The notes beneath the pieces were generated by a model, which saw only the letters and a program-made list of their open reading frames with translations, was not told the DNA's origin and did not search any database. Shown here one piece after another: positions 33,531 to 44,394 of a stretch of DNA of 64,000 nucleotides. Each line of letters opens with the position of its first letter. Positions within the stretch are counted from its first letter, which is position 1. The translations under genes were made by a program, and so were the position numbers. Source of the stretch: Symmetrospora coprosmae (Eukaryota > Basidiomycota > Cystobasidiomycetes > Symmetrosporaceae). The DNA is taken from contig VUYT01000007.1 of NCBI GenBank assembly GCA_008802785.1, forward strand, positions 62,001-126,000, given 5' to 3'.

Positions 33531-36314
33531 ATGTCACAGGTCAAGCTCGAGGTGCGACACTGCGACCGTGGACCCAAAGCTGGCAGCTTTGACCCAAGGC
33601 GCACCATCTGAGCTGTCCCTCCTTTGATCCACATAGGTGCACGCCTCTCCGCAGCCGGTAAAGACGCTCAAGCACCATATACTCACCCAATGGCGAAAGA
33701 GCGACGCAAGCGCCGAATTCAAGCAATCCGTCGACGACTTCCTCGCGGCCCTTCCTCTGGTCACGAGCCTCATTGCGCCGCTTTCTACGCTCTATGATAT
33801 TCCTGGACTCACTCAGCGGTGGTATACCTTCAATGGCGAAGAGGTCTCGGATCCTCCGGCCAACGTTGCGCTCTCAGCCGTTGGTGAGCTGGAAGAACAT
33901 CGAGTCGAAAGCCTCAGAGGCCGGACTAATGCCCTACTCATCTACAACAGGACTGGCTTTCAATGCAATAGCGAACGCAGCTCTTGTCTATCGTTTCTCG
34001 GCGAGCACGAAGCACAGGAAGCCGGCGGTATTGCTTTCGACAGCTTGTTGGGTCATCAAGGTATGGCCAGAGCCAGTCCAGACGAGTCCGGCGCGCAAAA
34101 GCGTAAGCTGACTGATCCTGCCGCAGGGTATAATTGCTGTCGTCAACCTATGTATCTATGGAGCGCGGACGCGAAACGCAGAGTTAGTTTCCCTTCGATG
34201 ACACGCTCGCGGAGAATGCTGACGCACGCCACTGCGGAACAGGGGATATGCCTACAGCACCGGCTTCTGGTGTGCTGTGCTTTCGGCTATTCTGGCGTCC
34301 TTGAACGCCATGGTACTGGTGGTTTATGCGGCCTATATGCGCCGAGCGGCCTGGAGGGACAACCGGAAGATCCAAGTTCAGGGACGGCATTTCGTCGTGA
34401 GTTCCAGCCTGACTACTCCGTATGCTGTCCGTTCGCAATGCCGACCATCCAGCGCAGCTATCCGAGCTACTCCTCTTCTGGATCATCGCCGTCTGGGCTC
34501 TCATCTTCTCACGAATAGAACACTGGCAATATTTCGATGCCGTCTACTTCTGCGTCGTCACTACCCTGACTTGTGGCTTTGGAGATTGTTGGTCCTCTAG
34601 GCTTGATTCGCTGGCCCTTTCGGCGAGAGCGATCGGAAGGACGGCAAGATGCAGCGCGCTGATTCTTTCCTACCGACACCAAACAGACTCTCCTACTGTC
34701 ACCTCCACCAAGGTTCTCACTTTTCCCTTCGCTCTCGTCTCTATTGCCGGTGAGTCTAGCCTGACTAGGCCGCTCCAGCGCTCAGAGCTCCAGCCGTGGG
34801 ACGTCCCGACCCACTCACTGATCCCATCAATTTGTAACCAGCTCTGGCGACACAAGTCAGCGCAATCATCGGGTACTTCTCCGACCGTGCCGTAAAACGA
34901 AAGACTCGCTGGCGGGCGGCGTATGAAAAGCGAAGCTTTCACGAGCGCGACAACTTGCACCCGTCAGACGAGCTCATTGCCGAGATGGACTTCCTGCGAC
35001 AGCTGGTCATGCAAGAGAACGCGGCTTCACGGCTCTACGACCTTATTTTGAGCCTCTTCGCGTTCTCTGCCTTCTGGTGTGTCGGCGCCGTCGTCTTTTC
35101 CAAAACGGAGGGATGGACGTACGGCGACTCGCTATACTTTAGCTATGTCTTCTTCTTGACTGTTGGATACGGTGATCTGAGCCCGGAGAGCTCTGCTGGT
35201 AAGGTCTTCTTCGTCATATACGCACTCATTGCAGGTAAGTCCAGCGATTTCATCTTGGCACTTCCAGCTATTTGATACTGAAGTGCCGACCATCCCACAG
35301 TACCCATCGTATGTTCATGAGTAGAGGACAGGAGACGTGCTGAGTAGCGACCAAGACTGAGCATCAACTTCGCCATCCAGGTGGCCTCCTTCGCGGTGCA
35401 GACCGTCACTGCCGTCTGGCAAGCCGGGCGTGAGCGCAGACTGGAGAAGAACAAGGTCAAGATGGGCCTCGTGCCAGCAATGGACCGCTCTGCGACCATC
35501 GCCGTTCAAAGCAAGTCCCGCGAACGAGGAAGTCCACCACAAACGGAAGACTCTGAACATTCGGACGATGATGAAGAAGAGGTTGAGATCCGGCCATTCC
35601 TGAGCCACGCTGAGCTGGTGGTGCAGGTGCACAAGCAGCGCGGTTATGTGGCTATCCTGGCCGAGGATATCCACTCGCGGGCTTCGCCTGACCTCGGGGA
35701 TGTCCTACGAGTGGACTCGGTGGATATTCATACCAAGGTCAGCGCGTCCCAAACGGATCTGCCTGATCCTCCTCGTGACTCCGGCTTGACCGACGATGGT
35801 CAGCACGACGACGCAAGCTGCAGAAGGGAGGAGGAGCGGAAGCTGCTTTGCGAAATGCTCGAGCTTATGGGTAATGAGCTTTCCCGATACCCGCTTCGGA
35901 TGGGATCAGCTGACACGGCTTTCGTCACTTCATGCTCAGGACGACTCGAGGTCAGAGCGAGGCGGATGCTCATCGACAAGCTGGAACCTGGCAGTCGGAG
36001 CCGCCTTCTGCTGCAGGCCGACAAGAACGTAACCGAGCGGACGGTCGAATTGCTCTCGGGCGAAACTATAGGCACGCCCAGCCTGCCCTCCGGCAATCTG
36101 AACGACCTGCAAGAGATACAGTAAGTCACCCGTCAGCTATCTTGCGGCGTTGGGACGAGGCTCAGAACGCTTACCGTTTTGGTCGAACAGCGCTTATCGG
36201 TCAACATGGGCGGAGCTGCTCGTAGCAGGGACGCGGTTGCAGCGCTTGCAAGGCATCGACCAGCTTATACACGAAAGGCGGCGAGGGGTTCCTTACGGCC
36301 CTGATGTACAATGA
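33531..36314 (+). CDS. TOK-type two-pore outward-rectifier K+ channel, copy 1
   Basis: Twelve exons (33531-33551, 33637-33883, 33951-34060, 34127-34182, 34243-34396, 34458-34587, 34687-34749, 34842-35234, 35301-35308, 35381-35870, 35940-36120, 36191-36314) give 658 residues. The plan follows fungal TOK1: several helices, pore 1 (VVTTLTCGFGD at 34557-34586), helix KVLTFPFALVSIA, pore 2 (FFLTVGYGDLSP around 35153-35182), then a charged cytosolic tail. Pore 2 is canonical; pore 1 has Cys where TOK1 has Ile/Val (T-C-G-F-G-D). TOK channels release K+ at depolarised plasma membrane. Exon 9 is only 8 nt. The 69-nt intron 35871-35939 contains no in-frame stop. Copy 2 follows 240 bp downstream on the same strand. 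Confidence 0.88.
35301..35308 (+). other. 8-nt microexon in TOK copy 1
   Basis: TACCCATC between a CCCACAG acceptor and a GTATGT donor. With the flanking bases it encodes V-P-I, exactly matching VPI in copy 2, where this sequence is continuous with the next exon. Confidence 0.75.
36111..36236 (+). repeat. 3' tract shared by the two TOK copies (copy 1 side)
   Basis: From the end of exon 11 through the 70-nt last intron into exon 12, this matches 39159-39284 with 2 mismatches in the intron. The exon sequence just after it differs much more. Confidence 0.85.
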
Positions 36315-36557
36315 GCGCCAGTACTCTGTTGACTGTACTATATTGCAATGCGCTGGATGACATCATATAGGGTTGCCGTCCTTTCTGCGGGTACTTGAGT
36401 GCGGCTGACCTCCGAGTGTTCGCGTCTGAGCGAACTCGCTTGCGGACATGTTGGCACACCTTGCTTCGCTCAAGTGCCTCGCATCTCGGATTATACACAG
36501 CTACAACCTCGCTGTGTAGCCCGTGCCCCGGCACTCGCTCAGTGTCTCTGCTGCAGA

Positions 36558-39362
36558 ATGCAAGAGGCCAAGCTCAAGGTGCGAAGTGCCATGCATCCAA
36601 GTGCTTCTCGCGATTGAAGCGCGTTTCCGCCGTCTGAACGCCCGCACGCTTCCTCGCGTATCTCGCAGGTGCACAACTCGCCGCAACCAGTGAAGACTCT
36701 GACGCGACACATCCGCAACCAATGGCGCAAAACCGACGCGAGCGCCGAGTTCAGGGAGTCCGTCAAGGACTTCATGGAGGCACTACCGCTCATCACGGCT
36801 CTCAGCGCTCCGATATCCACTCTCTACGATATTCCTGGCCTCACGCAGCCATGGTATTCGTACAATGGTCGAGAGATCCCTGACCGGTCTGCCAATCTTG
36901 CCCTGTCCGCAGTCGGTAAGGCGGTGCTGAGCGACGATTTCGGGACGCTCTCGGAGGCTACCAGCGCACGTCACTGATGTCAATGTGTTCAGGATTGGCC
37001 TTCAATGCCATAGCCTCCGCGGCTCTGGTCTACCGTTTCTCCGTGCGTGGGAAGCATGGAAAGCTGGCCGTGTTATTCGCCACCGGATGCTGGGTCATCA
37101 AGGTAGGACCCGCTTGCGTCGTCGTCGATCAGAGTATGCGCTAATACTGCGGACGACAGGGCGTCGTTGCGGTCGTCAATTTGTCCATCTTTGGTGCAAG
37201 AACTCGAAATCAAGAGTGGGTCGCCGCGAGCGTCGTTTCGCAAGAAAGGCGGGCAACTGGCTTATATTGACTGCTACCATACAGCCCCTTTGATTACAAT
37301 ACCGGCTTCTGGTGTGCTGTTGCATCAGCCATCCTGGCCTCACTCAATGCTGTCGTGCTCGTTGTCTATGCCTTCTGGATGCGAAAAGCCGCCTGGCAGG
37401 ACAATCGGAGAGTACAGGTTCAAGGACGGCATTTCGTCGTGCGTACAACCAGGATCTGCCCCTCAAATACGAGAGCGTGACATGCTGAGAGTATACTGCA
37501 GCTTTCCGAGCTGTTCCTGTTCTGGATCATTGCCATCTGGGCACTGATCTTCTCACGCATCGAGAACTGGGAGTATTTCAATGCCATCTACTTCTGCGTT
37601 GTCACTACGCTGACAGTAGGATTTGGAGACTGTAAGTCCCTTATACTGCTTGGGGGCAACAGAGGTACAAACCGCCTAGGGTGCGTGCGAAACAGTTGAC
37701 ATTTCGGAACCGCCCTCATGCCGCCTCGTCTCGCACCACGTGCGCATGTGCATCACCTTCCCGTCGAATAGTCTACCCTACGGGCCCGGCTACCAAGATC
37801 CTGAACTTCCCATTCGCGCTCGTGTGCATTGCAGGTGAGCTCAGCATCATAAGCGGGCTAGCCGTGTGACAGCCGTCCTGGTACTGAGATTCCTGTTTTC
37901 TGCAGCGCTGGCTTCCCAGGTCAGCGCAATCGTCGGATTCTTCTCCGCGCGCGCTGTCAGGAGGAAGGTCCGATGGCGAGCTGCTTACGAAAAGCGGAGC
38001 TTCACCGAGTGCGACAACCTGGATCCGTCAGACGAGCTCGTGGCCGAGATGGAATTTCTGCGCCAGCTTGCTATGCAGGAGAATGCAGCCTCGCGTCTCT
38101 ACGATCTCATCCTCAGCCTTGTGGCGTTCACAACCTTCTGGCTGCTTGGGGCAGTCGTCTTCAGCAAGGCGGAAGGATGGACGTACGGAAACTCCGTCTA
38201 CTTCGTCTACACCTTCGCCCTTACCTTGGGGTACGGCAACCTTTTCCCTACATCCAATGCTGGCAGGGTCTTCTTTGTCGTTTACGGACTTATCGCAGGT
38301 GAGCTCAACATAGTCAACCTCTTCACCCCGAGCTCTTCGCCCGCTAATCTGACATGTGCGGATTCCAGTGCCAATCATAGCATCTTTTGCTATTCAGACG
38401 GTTACGGCAGTGATGGAAGCGGTGCGCGAGAGCAGACTAGAGAAGCACCAGATCCAGTATGGCCTCCTGCCAAAGCTGGAGACTTCCGCCACCATCACCG
38501 TGCAAGCGAAATCGTGCGGGCGAGCAAGGCCGCCACAGGCAGAAGATGATGAAGAAGATGGGCACGGGGATAAGATTGATGTTCGCCCATTCCTGAGCCA
38601 TTCCGAGCTTGTTGTGCAAGTGCACAAGCAGCGCGGCAATGTGCCCATCTCGTCCAAGGCCGGGCGGTCCGGTGCGGAAACTGGCCCGACAGAGGCTGCA
38701 TCACAAGCCTCGGCCCTCGAGAGCGCAGATGCAAACAGCACAGCAGTCCAAGGGGCGGCCGTCTCAAAGGGAAAGGGGGACGTTAAGGAGACAGACCTCC
38801 CTGCTCCTTCTCATCAATCCGATTCCACCGTAACCGACCTCGATCCAGTCGATGCATCAAAGCCGGAGCAGAGCGACGAGTATAAGCTTCTGAAGGAAAT
38901 CCTCGAGCTGAGCCGTCAGTCGCGTCCCTGATTGCAGAAGGGTAGAGCAAATGCTGATAGGGGCGCCCTCGCTCATGCCCAACGCAGTCCGCCTGGAAAT
39001 AAGAGCGAGGCGGATCATGATTGCCAAGTTGGAGCCAGGTAGTCAGAGTCGTCTTCTCCTACAGGCCGACAGCAACGTCACACAGCGGACTGTTGAGCTC
39101 TTGTGTGGCGAGACTGTAGCAACACCCGGTTTGCCTTCCGACACCCTGAATGATCTTGAAGAGATACAGTAAGTCACCCGTCAGCTATCTTGCGGCGTTG
39201 GAACGAGGCTCAGAACGCTTACCGTTCTGGTCGAACAGCGCTTACCGGTCAACATGGGCGGAGCTGCTCGTAGCGGGGACGCGACTTCAACGCCTGGAGG
39301 GCAACGACCAGCTTATGCACGAAAGGCGTCGTGGCGTCCCTTACGGCCCCAATGTACAATGA
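36558..39362 (+). CDS. TOK-type two-pore K+ channel, copy 2 (tandem paralogue)
   Basis: Eleven exons (36558-36578, 36669-36915, 36993-37102, 37160-37215, 37285-37438, 37502-37631, 37772-37834, 37906-38298, 38369-38914, 38988-39168, 39239-39362) give 674 residues. The first eight exons have the same lengths as copy 1, a clear sign of tandem duplication. Pore 1 is canonical (VVTTLTVGFGD, to 37630). Pore 2 reads ALTLGYGNLFPT (38217-38252): the usual Asp after GYG is Asn. So each copy departs from consensus in a different pore. The cytosolic tail is longer than in copy 1 by a Ser/Ala-rich insert. The region coding VPIIASFAIQ is uninterrupted, unlike copy 1. The last intron is almost identical to that of copy 1. 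Confidence 0.87.
39159..39284 (+). repeat. 3' tract shared by the two TOK copies (copy 2 side)
   Basis: Counterpart of 36111-36236. An intron better conserved than the adjoining exons points to recent conversion between the copies. Confidence 0.85.
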
Positions 39363-39580
39363 GGACATCAGATAAACCCCTGTAGCCATTTCTATGCTGT
39401 AACATAGGTCCTGGAAGCTTGTCCCCTCTTCCTCGCCACGCCTGCCCTCGTCCCCGTCACGGTCAGCGTCACGAGATTCGGTGGGTTGCGGCTTTCCTCT
39501 CTTCCGGAGTCATCGAGCTCGAAGAGCAGGGCAAAGACGCTTGCCGCGACAGCTTCGCACGAGAGGGAGACTAGCCCGTC

Positions 39581-42500
39581 ATGGAGGACGACGCCCAGCT
39601 CGTGCAGCAGCTGGGCGGGTTCGCGCTCGACAACTTCCTGTCCGAGTTCACGGGCGAGCAGAACATCCGCGCCTCTGGCCTGTCGGCGCTCGGTCTCAGC
39701 GGGAAGGGCCGCGGGCGAGCTGTGGATGCCAGTCAGATCTACAGCGAGCGCTACGAGGACGACGATGTCGCTGGACCCTCGTCTGGACCGCGGAGAGCCG
39801 GCGGTGTGCCTGCAGGCGCTCGGGATGGGAGCGAGGGCATTGACTGGGAAGATGAAATCGACAGGGAGATGGACGAGGAGGACGCATTGATGGGTGGAAC
39901 ATCGTCCTCTGCCTATGCTGCACCCTTGAGCAAAGCAACAAAGCTGCGAGGCGAGGACGACGACTTTGACGAGGATGACGATGCAGTGGAAGCGGGACCA
40001 CCTGCACGGAACGCTTTCGGTCAGCAGCAGCAACAGCCTCTCCCCGCCGATGGGATGGAAGACGAGGCAGATTATATGCACATGGTCAAACAGGAGGAAA
40101 CAGAGGAGGACGCGGCCGAGCTGGCAGCGCAGCAGCAGCTGTTCCAGCAGTCCATCGCGCGGATGCAGGCAGCCCAACAGCCTCAAGATCAGCAGGACCT
40201 CCTGGCAGCTTTCAGAGAGCCGAGCGCGCCTCTCATGGACGTCGCGACGCTCTATCCGTCCTTTGCGCCAGATAAGGTGCTGAACTTTACAGAGCTCTTT
40301 GTGCCGCGGCCCAGGAAGCGAGCCAGAATTGACCCAAGTGCCGAGCTGTGTGAGTCCCTGGCTCGATAGGTCCAACGCCGGTGCTAGAAGTGGGTATGCT
40401 GATACTACCACCGACTCGGAACGTGCAGACCCGCTGCCGCAACCGTCCAACTACTCAACAGCGCCATCAACACGCGACTTCCGTTCACACAGGCGGTATG
40501 ACCGCACGTCGGCAGCAGCGCAGTACCTCCTAGACGCATTGCGCGAGCAGGCAGAGGGCCAGTCGGATGATGACGGAGAGCACGAGGAGGCAGCCTTCGA
40601 GCAGCTGGTGCGGTCAGCGAATGCTGCTGGCTGGAAGCTACCGCTCAACATGTCGAGTGAACAGGACGCCATCAAGTTCGAGGATTGGGAGGACAAGGTC
40701 GTATGGGACAACGACTCCCAGATGCAGCTGGTCCTAGCGACCCAAAAGCCGGAGGCGAGAAAGTTTGGTTTCAAGAATGCAGACCTCGAATCGGGAGACT
40801 GGGCGCGCAGCGTTATATGGAGCGAACGCGCGCCATTCAAAGACTTCACAAAGCTGCAGTTGAATCTCAACGATCCTGCTGGCCCTGCCGCGTATCCGCG
40901 CAAGGAGATTCCGTGGGAAGAGACAGCGGCCGCGAAGCAGATTGCGGCTCGCAGCGCAGCTGGTACCATCCGCGATCCGTTCAATCTCGCCAACGACAAG
41001 CTATACGAAGTGCGACGTGAACAAAAGAAGACGGTCCGGCAGACGTTTGGTCAGCTCGAGGTCCAGCATACGTACCCTGCGATGAAGCTGCAATTCCCTT
41101 GGTACAAGACACAGCTCAGCAAAGCCGAGCTCAGGTCATTTCATCGGCTGCCAATCCAATTCGCAACGAACATTCCGCTATCGTTCTCAAAAGTGCGCTC
41201 GAGCAAAAAGAAGAAGGACAAGGCGGGTAGGAAGCTCAAGAAGGACACGGTCGGAGCCGAGGCTTTCAGGACCATGGGGGATATCAGCCTCAGCAATACC
41301 GGCTCTTTCGTTCTGCTGGAGTACAGCGTGAGTAGCAGCGGATCCACGCAGGCTTGACCTGGTCCCACAGCTGATGCACGTTACGTTGGATTGACTGGCA
41401 TGCAGGAGGAGAACCCGATGATCATCTCCAACATCGGCATGGGCAATATCATTGTGAATTACTACCGCAAGACGGACGCTTCCGACTCGTACATCCCCAA
41501 GGCCGAAATGGGCGAGCCGTTCCTCCTCGACCCTTCAGACGAATCTCCCTTCATGCGCTTCGGCGAGGTCGAGCCGGGGCAGATGATCCCCGCTCTCTAC
41601 AACATGCTCGTACGGGCTCCGCTGTTCAAGCACCACGCCTACGACACGGATTTCGTTGTGGCCAAGACGACCATCGATGGTGTGACCAAGTTCTACGTGC
41701 GAGACATCAAGCACGTCTTTGTTGTCGGGCAGACCTATCCTCGCAAAGATGTCCCCGGTCCTCAATCGCGCAAGCTTACATCGACAGCCAAGTTTCGCCT
41801 GCAAAGTATCGCCTACAAGCTCGTTAGCAAGAGCTCTCGTCAGCGTGTCAAGATCGGTCGACTGCTCAAATACTTTCCGGATCAGACAGAGATGCAAATG
41901 CGGCAGCGTCTGAAGGAGTTCATGGAGTACAACAGAGCTGGAGAGGACCAGGGGTACTGGAAGATTAAGCAGGGCAAGCTGCCAGAAGAGGAGGAGCTCT
42001 TCAAACTCATTGGTCCAGAGGAGGTCATCATGTCAGAGAGCACCCAGGTTGGACAGAGGAACCTGCTCGATGCCGGACTCAGCTCGACTGTGGACGAAGA
42101 CAAGGGCAAAGACACCGAGGAGAGTCAGCTCGACATACGCCAGCAACTTGCGCCATGGTTCACGTCCAAGAACTTCCTCAACGCCACGCAGAACAAGGCC
42201 ATGCTGAAATTACACGGAGAAGGCGACCCATCCAGTCGCGGAGAAGGCTTCTCCTTTCTTCGTGTCTCGATGAAGGATATCTTCCTTCGGGCGGGCGAAA
42301 AGATGGAGGACCGCCTCGCCGAGATTGAAGCCCGGCCAAAGTCTGCGCATCGATACAACGTTGCCGAGCAGCAGGCTATCTATCGAGCCGAGATCGACCG
42401 CATCTGGAAGGCGCAGTTTGACGCTCTCAGCAGCCCGTACGAGCCGATGGTCACCGAGGCAGACGAAATCCGGTGGCGTAACGAGGAGCTCAAGATGGAG

Positions 42501-43441
42501 AAGGAACAGGGAAGCGCCTACATTCCCATAGAGGCAATGTCTCCAGGCGGTGGCGACGGGGATGACAGCGACAACGATGGGCAGGGCAGCAAGAGCGCCT
42601 CTCCGGCTGCTGCTCAAGCTGCTGCAAAAGCTCAAGCTGCTGCACGGGCTGCTGCGGTAGCCGCAGCCAATTCAGGTCCGCCCAAGGTCCTCCGAATCCG
42701 GCGTCTTGTGAGTCTTCTACCGAAGCTGCATTGGTCGGCTCGACAGCAACGCTGAAAGACCTATGGCTCGGCTTGTCGCGCAGATTGATGGAGTTTGGCG
42801 ATCCGAGATTGTGCGAGATCAGGGCGTCATAAAGGGGTACATGCGACAGCGACTCGCGCGCGATGCTGACGAAGAGGAAGAGCCAGAGAACCTGGCCTTC
42901 AATGGTGATCCTGTCCATGACGCCGCGGTCAGGAAGAAGTAGGTTCATGTTTTTTCGGGGTCGACCAAGGTGTTTCTGCGCTACTGGCTGATATCTGCCC
43001 CATCCGCCTCTCAGACTGGCCGAACAGCTAGACAAATTGCGCAAGAACCAGGAAAGGCGATTGCAGAGGAAGAATGCCAAGATGGGCGTCACAGGTGATG
43101 TCTTCCTGCCGGGAGGCAAGAAGGTCAAGAACGAGACGACGGTGAGCTTGGGGCTTTCAGCTAGGATGTGTGTCGATGTGGCTGACGTTGGACTGTGGCT
43201 TGTACCGCAGAGACGCTGCGGAAATTGTGGTCAGATCGGACACATGAAGACGAATCGGAAGTGTCCGAAGTGGGCCGTGAGTCTTTGTCCGTCACACCTG
43301 ACACGCGGTCAGCGCTGATCCTTCAGTCATCCACAGGAATTCAACGCTGCGAACAATCAGCAACCGGGGGCCAACGCCTCCGCGGACCTTGGCAACCCGT
43401 TTGCGGTCGGACTGCCAGGCCTCGCTCAGGGAGACGAGTAA
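39581..43441 (+). CDS. TAF1: TFIID subunit TAF1 (fungal TAF145/TAF130 type)
   Basis: Seven exons (39581-40349, 40429-41327, 41406-42707, 42784-42938, 43015-43141, 43211-43276, 43337-43441) give 1140 residues. The N-terminus (VQQLGGFALDNFLSEF) and acidic stretch match the TAF1 N-terminal region that contacts TBP. The central conserved TAF1 domain is clear: ENPMIISNIGMGNIIVNYYR, GEVEPGQMIPALYNMLVRAP, FYVRDIKHVFVVGQ, RLLKYFPDQTEMQMRQRLKE, VLRIRRLIDGVWRSEIVRD. A CCHC zinc knuckle (CGNCGQIGHMKTNRKCP) lies near the end. It lacks the tandem bromodomains of animal TAF1, as is normal for fungi. TAF1 is the scaffold of TFIID at RNA polymerase II promoters. Confidence 0.95.
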
Positions 43442-44394
43442 GGGGAGCAGCAAGCGTAGTTGCTGTGCAGAGGAAGTACACTGTTGTTGTACGGAGCTAT
43501 GGATCAAGGCAAGCAGACTTTACCAACTTCAACTGGGATCCCGTCGCTGCTCCGCTCGCAGAACCTGCTCCGCTGACGCTCGACAACCGGCCCGACGGCG
43601 CGGCAATCCGTTGTGGGTCGGACTGCACGCGCTGATAACCCACACGTTCCTGTTGCGGAGAAGGTTTGCAGAAAAGGTGTGGCGATAACGCCATCCTGCT
43701 CGAGTTGTTGTGCGCGAGGCCCAGAACTGCGATGCCCTTGCTTCTGGAAGGTCGCGCATCATCTAGCGGGACCAGCAGGAGGAGCACTTCTGCAAGCTTC
43801 GCTGCAGTGCTGCGCGTGTACGCAGTAGCAGATTTCCGGCAGTCGCAAGTCGGTACGCTCAGCTGTCAGTGACGTCCAGATGTGCTCTTTCTGTCGTCGA
43901 GGGTCAGGCTCTCCCTGTGAGAGTCGGCAGGCGCTCGAACAAGGATAACAGCTGACCAGTCCATCCGGCCGGTCACGCAGTTGCCCGTCCGTCGGCGTCG
44001 CGGTGATCCTCCTCGGGGTCTTGTGCTCGCTGGCCTCTTTCCGGTGACACTCATCAGTGGTGAGTCCAGGGCAGAAGAGAAAGAGCTCTTCGGCTGTGCA
44101 AGATCAGGCTGTGACATCAATCCAACCTACCCACCGTCCAATCCTACATATACCATAGTGTCCTATAGAACATCCCACCATCAGGATCAGTACATACGCC
44201 AGTGCACGCCTGCACATCTTCCGCTATCGCGACCCTCTCGGTCAAGAAGTCCGCCACCGCGCGCGGGAGCGGAGCCGCTTTGACAAAAGTGCACGACGTC
44301 ACGGCGAGGCGGTCGCATCCGCGAACGCGTTGAGGACGCGAATCTACACGGTTGGAGTACCATCCAGCGGTCTGAAAGTCATCAAGGACGCGCC
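43442..44394. other. Intergenic region, no supported gene
   Basis: About 950 bp between TAF1 and the Prm10-like gene. Several overlapping open frames downstream of the TAF1 stop are Cys/Arg-rich and look like chance frames. Probable 3' UTR and promoter. Confidence 0.5.

Noticed and set aside
39392-40450. 352-residue minus-strand frame
   Set aside because: Antisense of TAF1 exon 1, which has firm TAF1 motifs.
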